Below, piece after piece: positions 43,286-53,479 of a stretch of DNA of 64,000 nt (position 1 is its first letter; the number at the start of each line of letters is the position of its first letter). The translations under genes were made by a program, and so were the position numbers. The notes below the pieces were generated by a model. It did no database searches. It was not told the DNA's origin and was given only the letters and a program-made list of their open reading frames with translations. Source of the stretch: Bremia lactucae (taxonomy: Eukaryota > Oomycota > Peronosporomycetes > Peronosporales > Peronosporaceae); assembly GCF_004359215.1 (NCBI RefSeq), contig NC_090621.1:738550-802549 (forward strand), given 5' to 3'.

Positions 43286-44570
43286 TTATTCAAAAAGGTA
43301 GGGACCCGCCCGAGCACAGAATTTTCTAGCAGCATTACGAGGCTTCTTCTGATTCCAGATTACAGCGGAACGGTCTAGGGCATCAGCCAAAGCCTTATGG
43401 TCTCGGAACCGAGTATGATTCTCATGAACCAGACGATCCACGCTTTCCTCCAAGGAAGAGATCTTCGGACGAGCTGTCACCGGCTCTTTTTGAAGGGATT
43501 GATATGTCTATTCGTTCGCCAGTTGATCAGTCGCAACCTGCGCACAATTTATCAATTCGTCACGAGAAACGTTTCCAACCGTCACCGCTAACTCGCGGCG
43601 ACGGAACCGCTCGTGATCAATGTCCTTCCTCAAATAAATAAAGGGTGTGATCCAAATCACGATGTCCTTTTGGGTTCGTCAGACGAGGCGAACCCGATTT
43701 TTCCTCCCGCTCCACATCCATTGACGGATTCGAGTGGTGAGAAGCGTTTTGACGAGACCCATCCTCCTCGACAGATGGTCCATCGGAGAACGAGCGCTTC
43801 CCGCGCTCGTAAAAGGCTTCGAGGTTCTCAATCCCTTGACGCATCTCGTAAGAGATGAGCGTCCTCCAATGAGGATCTTTAAGAGAATATGCTTCCTTAG
43901 GGGGGCATGACCTACACCCTTAAAATAGCATGGACATGAGTTTTCCCACGAAAGACAAATTATCCCTGCCTATCTAGATATTTAGTGCAACTTATAGCGT
44001 GCACCGACTACGGTCCGTTTTTCGAACCGTTCACAGAAAGCATTTAGCTTGTCAAGCCAAACCTCACGGCCTATGTTCTTCACATTCTGTACAAAGGCTG
44101 CTCAAGCTTGGAATAAAGGCTTGACATCCTTTGCCCGCTTACAAAAGTACAACCGATGCCGGAAAAGGTATTCGATGAAAAATTTCGTTCATCCTCACCA
44201 CGCTTATGAAGCCTGGATGAGTCGAATAACGGAATATGATATCGATCGTTGGTCATATTAGACGAACAAATTAGGCATCCCTTAGTAGGCAACCAAGGCC
44301 TCTTCTCAGGAGCAAACCGCAACGTATTGCGGTCCCTTCCCTGTTGGTTCATGCTGATTGTAATGTGAATTTGGCCCTTGGAGCGATTCCTAGAGACACT
44401 CCATTCCTGGTGATGCAAACAAGCACAACCAGGCAGCACTCTTCCCTTCCCGACCAATAAGTTCCTGTTGACGCATACTTACGTCACCAGAGTGATCATC
44501 TTCCACGGGGGGACTCGCCCGAGCACAGCCATTTCATCGTATTCAATTAAGTGGTGTTATAATGACCACT
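43286..44570 (-). pseudogene. aORF of element D
   Basis: Minus strand, opposite to gag-pol, pointing at integrase. N-terminal side near 44300: APEKRPWLPTKGCLI (compare APEKKPWLLPERLI in E). Near 44050: NVKNIGREVWLDKLNA and FEKRTVVGARYKLH, the conserved motif also in B and F. C-terminal coiled coil at 43286-43480: SSLEESVDRLVHENHT, FRDHKALADAL, then KKPRNAARK. Frame changes and stops occur. Function unknown. Confidence 0.65.
43670..43860 (+). pseudogene. Chromodomain remnant of element D
   Basis: NPIFPPAPHPLTDSSGEKRF jumps directly to DETHPPRQMVHRR. In E about 50 residues of chromodomain lie between QRF and DETHP, so the core was cleanly lost here. Confidence 0.6.
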
Positions 44571-44599
44571 CTATCCAATGACAGTCAGACTGATTTTCG

Positions 44600-44610
44600 T
44601 TTAAGGGGGG
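44600..44610 (+). other. Polypurine tract of element D
   Basis: TTTAAGGGGGG directly before the 3' LTR, in the same place as in E. Confidence 0.6.
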
Positions 44611-45039
44611 CTACGGGGTGTATCGTCACATGAAATAACACTTAAAAGTTGTTAATTAATATATTATCTAAAAGGTAGATAATATTTAGACAAATTACTT
44701 TACATGGTAATATTCTGATTCATTGGTAGATATAGACCATGATATCTACTTTCTCCACGGTCCAGTCAGCGCTGGACGCGCGCAAAGAGAGAGACAGATA
44801 AGACTTTATTACATGTTTTGTATTAATTTATAATTAAGTTAGTATTAAATAGATAGAAACGGAAGAGCTAACTAATATAAAATACAGTTTTATATAAACC
44901 TCTTCAAAGCAAGTATTTTAAAGAGAGTTTTACTCTGCACATACTAGTATACGTGAAATGACGTGAGGCACCGCTCACACTGAGGCAGTGCGAAGTGGAC
45001 TTGTACTGAAGCAGTACAAGTCAGTAGTGCCCCGTTACA
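44611..45039 (+). repeat. 3' LTR of element D (B type)
   Basis: Altered start CTACGGGGTGTATCG, end AGTGCCCCGTTACA. Contains CTTGTACTG-AAG-CAGTACAAG (45000-45020). It is the reverse-oriented twin of the LTR at 45083, 43 bp away. Confidence 0.8.
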
Positions 45040-45082
45040 TTTTCTCTTTTCGAAGCCTTGGTCTAGACCCTCAAAGCTAAGT

Positions 45083-45521
45083 TGTAACTGGGCACTACGA
45101 CTTGTACTGCTTCAGTACAAGTCCACTTCGCACTGCTTCAGTTGCGAGTGGTGCCTTACGTTACTTCACGTACACTAGTACGTGCAGAGGAAGACTTTTT
45201 TAAGACAAGTAATTTAAAGAGGGTTAAATGAAAACTGTATTAATATAATTAAGTTTCTTCTCTTTCTATCTGTTAATGTAAGCTAACTATAAACTAATAC
45301 TAAACATTCAATTAAAATCTTATCTGTCTCTCTCTCTTTGTTTACGTTTACAGCTGATTAGTCTGCGGATAAATAGATATAACGGCTTATACCTATTTAT
45401 GGATAATATTTCCGAGCATTACTATATAAAGTAATATTCTCCAAATATTATCTACCTTCTAGATAATATATTAATTAACAACCTTAATTTTTAATTTCTT
45501 GTAACGATACACCCCGTTACA
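45083..45521 (-). repeat. 3' LTR of element E
   Basis: TGTAACTGGG start and CCCCGTTACA end, 439 bp, collinear with 51884-52311. Hairpins CTTGTACTG-CTT-CAGTACAAG (45101-45121) and CACGTAC-ACTA-GTACGTG (45168-45184). Confidence 0.85.
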
Positions 45522-45538
45522 TCACCCCTCCCTTAAAC
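45522..45538 (-). other. Polypurine tract of element E
   Basis: On the element strand GTTTAAGGGAGGGGTGA, directly before TGTAACGGGGTG of the 3' LTR. Confidence 0.7.
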
Positions 45539-45600
45539 GACAATCACTGTGACTGTCATTGGATGGAGTGGTCACTATGTGACCACTTAATTTAAAAATA

Positions 45601-46158
45601 TTGTTGATTGATCAGAACCATCATTTTAAATTCCATCGCATGAAGAATAAATCCATGCGGGATGCTGGTAGTGCGGAGCCTTCGGCTGCGGTTCATGCAG
45701 CCGCGAGTGACGCACTAATGTCTCTTGAGGCAGACGTTCCGTCTGCCGTAGTATCTTCTTCTCGCGCAACACTAGATGTTGCGGGTGCACGTGGTTGTTC
45801 ATCACGTGAATACGACCCCTCTTTAGAGGTCGACTACGAATGCGAATTGGACTCGGATAGAGATCCACGGTTTACGGCGGAGTTCTGGCAATCCGTGTTC
45901 CGAGAGATCGGAACACGGCTGACTATGTCAACATCCGGTCACCCAGAAACGGATGGTCAAACAGAACGCGTAAATCGCGTCCTCGAAGAGATACTTCGAG
46001 GTTACGTCCAATCGTATCCGAGTTGGAGCGAGTTTTTACCGATGGTCGAATTCGCCATCAATAATTCGGTGCATGCGTCTACAACGCATACACCGTTCTT
46101 CGTGAATGGCTTATGCCATCCTCGCGTCCGTGTTGTGTTGACAACACGAAGAGAGTAA
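45601..46158 (+). pseudogene. aORF start fused to a strand-inverted integrase piece, element E
   Basis: A 185-codon open frame. Residues 1-85 (MKNKSMRDAGSAEPSAA, Ala/Ser-rich, ending DYECELDSD) follow the polypurine tract, where the aORF starts. It then runs in frame into integrase: DRDPRFTAEFWQSVF, TDGQTERVNRVLEE and FVNGLCHPR. The integrase piece is on the opposite strand from the rest of pol in E. This frame is therefore chimeric, joined at about 45855. Confidence 0.7.
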
Positions 46159-46164
46159 ACGGGG

Positions 46165-46905
46165 ATGTCTATTCCCTTTCTTCGCCCTGGGCAAGGGCTC
46201 GTATCTCTATTGAGATGCGGGATGCGATTGACGTTTTGCAATCGATTTACATGCGCCAGGGGCGCGTGTTTTTTCGATGGATCTTCTGACCCATCGGATG
46301 GGTCTCGTCATACTGACCGACAAGGCCTTCAACATCAACAACTAGCTCGGAACGAGGCTCCCAGCTGTCATGTGAAGGTGGATAACCGCGCCAGCGAACA
46401 AGATAACTCGTACGCTGCCCCTTCACATCACGGTGGTTTACGTTGCGTTCCACAAGAAAACGTTGCCCATCGCGGGAATCCACCAATGCTTGTGGTGGAG
46501 GAGAAAAAAATTGATTCGACCTACGTGTCGGATCAAGAGTGGACGATCGACAAACTCGACCACTACCTCCATGTATTGGAGGAGGGTCTCGAACACGAGC
46601 GCGGTAAGCGTCACTTGTTGGACAGGCGGTGCACGCTCCAGTATCGAACGGTTGGAAGACCCTATGAAAAGTGCGTACTCAATGTGGAGTACGAACGGAA
46701 GTATCACGCTCTTCGTGACGAGCTGTCGTCAGCTCATCGGGATTTTGAGGAACTTCGAATTCGACAAGAGAACCTCCAGACTCAACATGAGGGTCTGGTC
46801 GTGATCACAAGAATCTTTTGAAGATTCTTGAAAAGGATGGTCAGATCCGGCCGCGGAAGAAACCGCGTACTAATGGTACGGGTGGAGCCGACCAACGGAA
46901 AACGT
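46165..46905 (+). pseudogene. aORF of element E, coiled-coil part
   Basis: A 218-codon open frame (to 46821) with LDHYLHVLEEGLEHERGKRH, LNVEYERKYHALRDELSSAH and EELRIRQENLQTQHEG, a strong coiled coil. After a one-frame change it ends ILEKDGQIRPRKKPRTNGTG. It overlaps the chromodomain frame on the other strand. It differs from the B copy mainly by substitutions that keep the heptad pattern. Confidence 0.6.
46247..46486 (-). pseudogene. Chromodomain of element E
   Basis: GQRFLVERNVNHRDVKG, then TSYLVRWRGYPPSHDSWEPR and VEGLVGQYDETHP. Cage aromatics are present. The frame to the preceding integrase barrel is broken. Confidence 0.8.
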
Positions 46906-47900
46906 AGGATGCGTTTGCATCCTACGTGGCAATTCTATTGTGTACGCATTGCCTCTGCGATGCAGTACACGGAAAGGTCCAATGAACTTGGGTAGTAGTT
47001 TACTACCCACATTAGTGACTACATGTTAAGGTTAGTTTACCGTAGACAGTAGTACTAGACCATTAATTTTAAATGAAAGAACATTTGCTCTTCAATGTTT
47101 GTCTGCATTCCGTTTCTGACGGTCCACTACGTTAGCAATGGAATCCTGAACGAAACGGATTATTGATTCTCGAGTTAGCAGAAATTCTTCTGCTGACTCA
47201 TTTGTTTTGTCTCTTTCAGTGCGCTTTGTGCGCACTGCCATGAGATCTTTCTCGTCTTCGATGTCGATTGTTTCGACATCGACATCACTCGCGTCGTTGT
47301 TAACTTGACGCGTGATGAGCATGAGCCAGAAGTGGTTTTGCTCGTACAGGGATCCCCCCCCGTGAGGCATGGAAGTCCTGCCTCACGAGACGACGGATGC
47401 AGTTTGAATCTTGCACCGGTTGGAGTTAGTCTCTCAAACTCAATGCAAATCGTGTTTAGTTTTGAAGTCTCATCTTTGATGTCGATTGCTTCGACATCGA
47501 CATCATTCGCGTCGTTGGAAACTTCGACGCGTGGTGAGCATGAGCCAGAAATGGCTTTGCTTGTGCGAGTCCACCCCTCCCCTTAAACAAGAGAATCCCT
47601 CTAATTGGTGGGTATGCGTGGATGGCGTAAGTCATTCACGATGAACGGTGTATGCTTTGTAGACGCATGCACCGAATTATTGATGGCGGATTCGACCATC
47701 GGACGTAACCTCGAAGTATAGCTTCGAGGACGCGATTTGAGCATTCTGTCTGACCATCTGTCTCTGGATGATCAGAAGTTGACATAGCAAGCCGTGTTCC
47801 GATTTCTCGGAACACGGATTGCCAAAACTCCGCCGTAAATCGTGGATCTCTATCCGAGACCAGCCATGGAGTTTGAATACCGTGTCGATAAAGACACGGT
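46830..47900 (-). pseudogene. Integrase C-terminal half of element E with inserted aORF piece
   Basis: The minus-strand barrel near 46850-47060 and the segment at 47092-47370 (TRESIIRFVQDSIANVVDRQ) are typical of the post-core region. The region around 47290-47370 is repeated at 47500-47580 (GATGAGCATGAGCCAGAA), and between the repeats lies a minus-strand aORF piece (THPSSREAGL-like, with GARFKLH). The core piece at 47640-47880 is degraded. Confidence 0.6.
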
Positions 47901-47901
47901 A

Positions 47902-49392
47902 TTAGCGTCCAATGTCTTTGACATTGCGAATGAAGGCGCTCCAGGCTTGCATAAGCGAGGCTTTATCTCGCTTATTGTTGCCAGTGTACCATCGATGCTT
48001 GAAATAAGCATTGAGATGAAAATCTTTCTCAGCGCGAAAGTTCTTCGCACTGGGATCAAGGCCAAGTGGCTTTGTCGCAATAAATAAGGGATATTTATTG
48101 TGAGGAGTAGTCCCTCTAAACAAGCTATTGATTAGCCGTTCGGGCAAAAGCCACGGCTTCTTTTCAGGGGCGAGATGAGACATTTTATTGTCTTCACTCC
48201 CCTGAGTGGTACCCACTGAAGCAGGGGTGCCACCAGAATTTTTATTACGATGGCTTGCCAGTGCATAATTCATGGCAAGGAGTTCCTTGTCATGCACTGG
48301 ATAATTGCGTTCAGCTGGTTGCAGCTGACGCGATTGGTAACAGACGACGCGCTCCGCGCCATCTGTATCGTATTGCATTAACGCACAGCCGATTGCGAAA
48401 TCGCTGGCGTCACAGACCACATGGAATGGTCTGTCTTGATCCGCAATCGCCAATATGGGCGATTGCATCAAGCTTTGCTTGATTCCTTCAAATGAACGCT
48501 GACAATCAGCGTTCCATAACCATTTCTCGTCTTTTTTCAAGAGACGAGAGAGATGTACTGTCATCTCTGCGTAATTGCGTGAGTACTTGTGTAAGTACGC
48601 CGCTAAACCAAGGAACTTTCTAAGTCCCTTGACATCGACTGGAACTGGCCAGTCGGTGATTGCTTTGATCTTTTCGGGATCGGGGCGTACGCCGCGTTTA
48701 CCAACGATGCATCCAAGAAGTGGTATTTCGCTTGCAGCGAATATACACTTCTTGAGATTTGCATACAACTTATGCTTTCGCATAAGTGTAAGAACCTGAC
48801 GAACGTGAGTTTTATGAACTTCCACGTCCGTCTTACCGTCCATGGACCGGCTATGGACGAATACATCGTCGAAATAACTCGGTGCGAAATCCCGCACCGG
48901 TCTCAACAGATTTGTTACACATCTGTTGAATGTTGCAGGGGCGTTACTAAGCCCCTGAGGCATCACTAGCCATTCCCAGAGCATCCCACTGGGGGTGCTC
49001 ACTGCTGTGTACGGGATGTCCCGCTCACGCATAAGGATTTGATAGAACCCATCCATCAGATCCATGGAAGAATAGATCGTACTCTTAGACATACCATCTA
49101 TGATTACGTCTTTTCTCGGTATCGGCGTTTGAGTTGGTATTGTTGCAGCATTCAGTTTGTTGAATGCGTGCACTATCCGCCACCCTCCTGTCACTTTTTG
49201 CACGCAGAAGGTCGGAGAGCTATGTCGGGAGGTTGACTTCCTTACATGGCCTGCTTTTATTCGATCGGTAAAGAATTTATCGATCGCAAGTACTTGTTCA
49301 CGAGGCAGTGGCCACTGCTTCATGACACAGTACTTCGAGCCCGGTTTGAGCTCGATCTCATCTCGAGTGCCTTTATCCTTAGCAACTCGCAT
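47902..49392 (-). pseudogene. Reverse transcriptase-RNase H of element E fused in frame to aORF sequence
   Basis: A 496-codon open frame. Reverse transcriptase: SMDLMDGFYQIL (about 109-120, first catalytic Asp), VMPQGLSNAPATF, and YFDDVFVHSR (173-182). RNase H starts VVCDASDFAIG (Asp328) and HDKELLAMNYALA (Glu370), then stops being homologous near residue 380. Residues 404-496 are the aORF N-terminal domain (MSHLAPEKKPWLLPERLI to FIRNVKDIG), here on the same strand as pol. The fusion removes most of RNase H and the integrase zinc domain. The upstream linker to protease (49393-49800) is frameshifted. Confidence 0.85.
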
Positions 49393-49811
49393 GGAACTGC
49401 TTCAGGAAATGCATTCCTGATTTCTTTTAAACCCTCGTAAAAAGGATTTATCTTGAGTGGGTCCCAAGATTGAGTACTGTATCTTTCAATCCGAGTCTTC
49501 ACATTGAGGACACTTTCGTCCATCGATGAGCTGCTGAGAACCCGTTCGTTCTCTGCAAAATTATTGCTGACCGAATGTCGCTTACGTATTCGTCCTCTGT
49601 GGCGAGTACGCAGATCTGCTTGATTTTACCACCATGCGGATCTCTCAAGAACCGCTAAGGTTTTAGGGTTGGTAATTGAGTTATCTCCGAAGTAAACTTC
49701 GGAGGCGCATACAGATCAAGAGTAGAAGCGCCTACTCTCGAACCGTTATTAAGCAAGACATTTAAAGTCTCAGTTTTTTTCCTGGGATTTATCCACAGGC
49801 TGCCGAAGAAT

Positions 49812-51029
49812 TCATCCCTCGGGATCTAGAAGTCTAGTAACTTCAACTATTTGAGGAGATTTCTCCTCAAGTACGTGGGGACCTCTTCCCTCAACGTCTT
49901 TCGAATGTGATTGCACTATCACAGTCGGGTCCTCTTCGGTCAACTCTCTACTCGACCTAGGATAATCGTGGTGTCCCTTTGGGGCAACCGGTATACTCCT
50001 AAAATGTCGCCCGCCAGGCGTACATTCATGTCTCAATCCACTCGACCTCTTCGAATGGTGGACCTTCGGCGCTGCCTGTGCATCATCACAGCCGCCAGCA
50101 GCTGACTCCACAGTGTGATTGGTAATCACACTGTGATCTTGTGCAGGTGTAGTAACGACCGTACCACAAGTGAGGCCATCGCACTCACTCGTGGTACATC
50201 CACACGCTTGTGGAAGCTTCAAGACGTTCATCAGATGGCCATCTGATGAACATGTGGCAGGCATCTTTACGGATCGATGCTGCCAGCTGATGTGCTCATA
50301 TTTTCTGAGCCAAGGTAAACCTAGAATGACATCAAATTTGTCATTCAAATCCAGTACGATGAAATCATTATCGTACTGTAAATCTTTTAACGTGTAGTGA
50401 AATTTCACTACGCGTTTTATTACTGTTATCGATGCGCCTGTCGCTAGACGCACCGTCATTCTCGTTGGAGGGATGTCGCGCTCAATATATTTGAGCCTAC
50501 GACCCTCTAGTGACTGGCGACGAATAAAGTTATTCGACGCTCCGCAGTCCACTAGGGCTCTAAGTGACAAATCATTTGTCACTTTTAACTTCAAGGTGAT
50601 GAGGGATCCCTCATCACCAGGTGCAGAGACACATAATGATTGCGTGTCTGGTGCAACTTTAGTCAAGAGATTTGCAAATTCTCTTGAGGTTGCTGGATCA
50701 GTAGGGCGTTGCGCCCCTACTGACCCCAACCGTTTATGGCGGTCCGCTTCACTGTTGCGATTTCGCAACAACGTCGAACCCGCGACCGTTGCCCTTTTTG
50801 GCATACGGTCCAAATTACGTTCAGTACCTTTCGGTGCTGGGCGTGGGGCACTACACTCATGAGCGTAGTGTCCTAATTTTTGGCAGCGATGGCATTTCTG
50901 TGGTTGTTTATTGCTCGAGAAGCGTGGTCTCTCGCTTTCGACGTAAGAAGGTCCAATGGGTTCTGGACCTCCTAACTCGTGTCGTCTTGGAGGACGATAT
51001 GATGAGGAGCCAGCTTGAGCCTGTCTCAA
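49812..51029 (-). pseudogene. Gag zinc knuckle and protease of element E
   Basis: A 405-codon open frame. The CCHC knuckle CHRCQKLGHYAHEC (46-59) binds nucleic acid in gag. Protease: active-site LVDCGASNNF (Asp161), flap-like RLATGASITV, end FDVILGLPWLRKYE (232-245). After it comes QACGCTTSECDGLTCG (274-289), a Cys-rich motif also in D. The C-terminal 110 residues are polar and disordered. The DNA of 50109-50769 holds ten perfect hairpins. Starts and ends are open-frame limits; gag upstream is in another frame. Confidence 0.85.
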
Positions 51030-51860
51030 GCTAAAGTCATCCTGTTCTGCAACGAATATTGCTTCTTCAAAGCGTATCTAGTTACAAGCGGAACAGGTGG
51101 GTCTTTACGGGACCATCCATAAGACCTTGCATGAACACCGTAATAGGGGTTTGTTCATGAATTGTATTATTTGTGATACAACTCGCTAAGAGTCGTATGT
51201 GCTGGGCATATGCGTGCACATCACGCTTGCCTTGCTCAATTTTCAGAAGCTCTGAACTCAGCCCAAGGCGGTTCAAACGTCTGTCTCATTGAGAAGGGCT
51301 TTAAAAGCCTCTAGCGACCCAAAGACGTATGGGTCGTGCAACTTGAGGCCCAATGCCCAAGTTTTAGCACGACCTGCCAGATTTGATTGAGCGAATGCGA
51401 TTTGCATTTGCTCGTCGATTATGTGACGTGCCCTTATGGCATCGTCCAACTCGACAAATCATCTCAAGAGGGAGTCTTCTTCGACTCCCCTACACTTAAA
51501 GATGTCAATCTTTAAAGTTTCGGGACGACGCGTTTGCGTCATCCCAGGTACAGGGGTCTGTACCTGTTGTAATTTCAACAGTTCTCCCCGGTAAGGGCCT
51601 TGCTGATTTAGCAAGGCTACCTTCTCATTCGCCTCGTTAAGTTCATGTTGTATGAACTTGGTGATGGCTGACTGGAGAGCATCTCTGTCCAAATTGAACA
51701 GCATTGCCAAGATTGCATCGATTCCTACGGTCGAACGAATGAGTTCGACCGTACATCTTTCTATATCACTTAAGAAAGAGTAGCTTTCACGGGAAACGTG
51801 ATGCGTATTCCCACTATCATCTGACATGTCCATGTTAGATGTAGAAAATGTGGTCCTTGG
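51030..51860 (-). pseudogene. Gag N-terminal and capsid of element E
   Basis: Start frame at 51459-51833: MDMSDDSGNTHHVSRES, KFIQHELNEANEKVALLNQQ, ETLKIDIFKCRGVEEDS. Capsid end at 51082-51276: ELLKIEQGKRDVHAYAQHIR and FMQGLMDGPVKTHL. Between them the frame breaks. ATG at 51833 is 40 bp inside the primer site. Confidence 0.75.
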
Positions 51861-51873
51861 ACGGACTACAAAG

Positions 51874-51882
51874 TGCTACCAG
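51874..51882 (-). other. Primer-binding site of element E
   Basis: GTGCTACCA on the plus strand, close to the LTR start at 51884; the same site as in B and D. Confidence 0.65.
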
Positions 51883-51883
51883 G

Positions 51884-52311
51884 TGTAACGGGGCACTACG
51901 ACTTACACTGCTTCAGTACAAGTCCACTTTGCGCTGCTTCAGTTGCGAGTGGTGCCTTACGTTATTTCACGTACACTAGTACGTGCAGAGGAAGACTTCT
52001 CTTAAAGGCAATTAGCTTAAATTGGGTTAAATGAAAACTGTATTAATATAATTAAGTGTCTCTCTGTCTAACGTGTAAATGCTTACTTAATTATAATCAA
52101 ATGCTTAACATGCAAATCTAATCTTTTCTGTCTCTCTCTTATGCTTTTAATTAGTCTGCGGAATAAATAGATATAATGGTCTATGCCTATTTATGGATAA
52201 AAATTCTGAACATTACTATATAAAGTAATATCCTCCAAATATTATCTACCTTTTAGAATATAAAACAACCTTTAAGAATTAATTTCATTTAGCGATACAC
52301 CCCGTTACAAA
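51884..52311 (-). repeat. 5' LTR of element E
   Basis: TGTAACGGGG to CCCCGTTACA, 428 bp, close to 45083-45521 with small indels. Confidence 0.85.
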
Positions 52312-52971
52312 AGATATGTGAATAAGAATTCAGGACTTTACCTTCCTTATTGTAGAGGTCCCTCATGCTAGCCTTATGTAAATAAATCTTGCAGGTCAAG
52401 AGCTCTTCTTTCTTCCTAGGTCAAGCATCAGGTTGGAGGGTCCTTTAAATGTTTTTTTGCCTAAATCAGTAAGTCTTTGAGCTATTGGATGCTTAGCAAT
52501 GTTTATTTGTAATTCCTTGTCATGTTGACCATTTTCACAAGCAATCTTCATTTTGAATCATGTTAATAAAATTGTAGCGAAGAGATTAAAATGGGTAGTC
52601 AATTAACTTGGTGCCAATTTTGCGCAGTCGATTATCCTGAGTAAGGTTTGACCTTGTTATTATTGGATTAAAAAAGTTGAAGTTTGTGCCATGAGTTCAC
52701 TCCTTATAGTCAAATCTTACCTTGGATCGTATGTCCCTCCTCAGTCGCACTTGATGTAGTATCGCATATTTTTTGATGAGCTATAATAGCAATGCATATC
52801 TTTACTGGATGCAAACTCTTTTGCAGAATAAAATAGCTCTTCGAATATGGTAAGGTTCATTATGTTGGTTGGGAAAGCATGCTGAAATGTTGTAGGTAGC
52901 AAATGTCTTTATCAAGTTCGGAAACGTTAGATGCGTGGTTGAATTGGTACTATATAAAGGAGCTGAACATG
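52312..52971. other. Unassigned spacer between elements E and F
   Basis: 660 bp, no gene or known repeat recognised. Confidence 0.4.
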
Positions 52972-53478
52972 TAACGGGGTTACCATTACATAAGCATTAT
53001 TTCCTATAAAAGAAATTTACAAATTATATTTTCTGTAAGAGGCAATAAATAAAGAAGTACAAATTATCATCCTTACTAATTTGACTTTAATAACTCCAAA
53101 AATATCAAATTTGGTAGTATTGATGCAATAGGACATTAGCTGTATTGATTGGTTGACTTAAGTTTAAATTATCCCCGCCAATCGTTACTAGACACGATAG
53201 TGCGGTGCGAAAAGAGGCGCTATACTTAGTTAGATATTTATAGAAAAAGTTCAGAAGTAGATATAAGATCGTTACGAATGAAACAAATAATAAAAATAGA
53301 GTTTTTCTTTCCCTAATTCTAATCCATTAAATTACCTTTCGTAGCTTAAGACCCTTAGTTACTTACAAACCTTTCTCTGTACTACTGTGTACGCGAAGCT
53401 TCGAGACACCCAACCTACACTGTAATCAGTGTAATGTTAACTAGTTTTGATCAGTTCTAGTAAAAGGTGCTTCGATTG
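52972..53478 (+). repeat. 5' LTR of element F (D type)
   Basis: TGTAACGGGGTTACC start; CCGCCAATCGTTACTAGACAC and AGATCGTTACG as in D. It joins the middle of gag directly at about 53480, so the primer site and gag start are deleted. Confidence 0.7.
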
Positions 53479-53479
53479 G

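Larger units (their letters stand above)
37301..45039 (+). mobile_element. Element D: plus-strand Ty3/gypsy retrotransposon
   Basis: 5' LTR (D type, enlarged by an insertion), primer site, gag, protease, reverse transcriptase, RNase H and integrase on the plus strand, then the antisense ORF and a B-type 3' LTR. The two LTRs differ greatly, so the element is mosaic. All genes carry stops. Confidence 0.75.
45083..52311 (-). mobile_element. Element E: two-LTR Ty3/gypsy retrotransposon, internally rearranged
   Basis: 7.2 kb with both LTRs, primer site, polypurine tract, long gag-protease and reverse transcriptase frames. The part between RNase H and the 3' LTR has segments on the wrong strand. 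No matching 5-bp flanking duplication seen (TAAGT left, AAAGA right). Confidence 0.85.

Noticed and set aside
45083..52311. Intact, active retrotransposon
   Set aside because: LTRs and several long frames are present, but RNase H, integrase and gag are broken and blocks are inverted.
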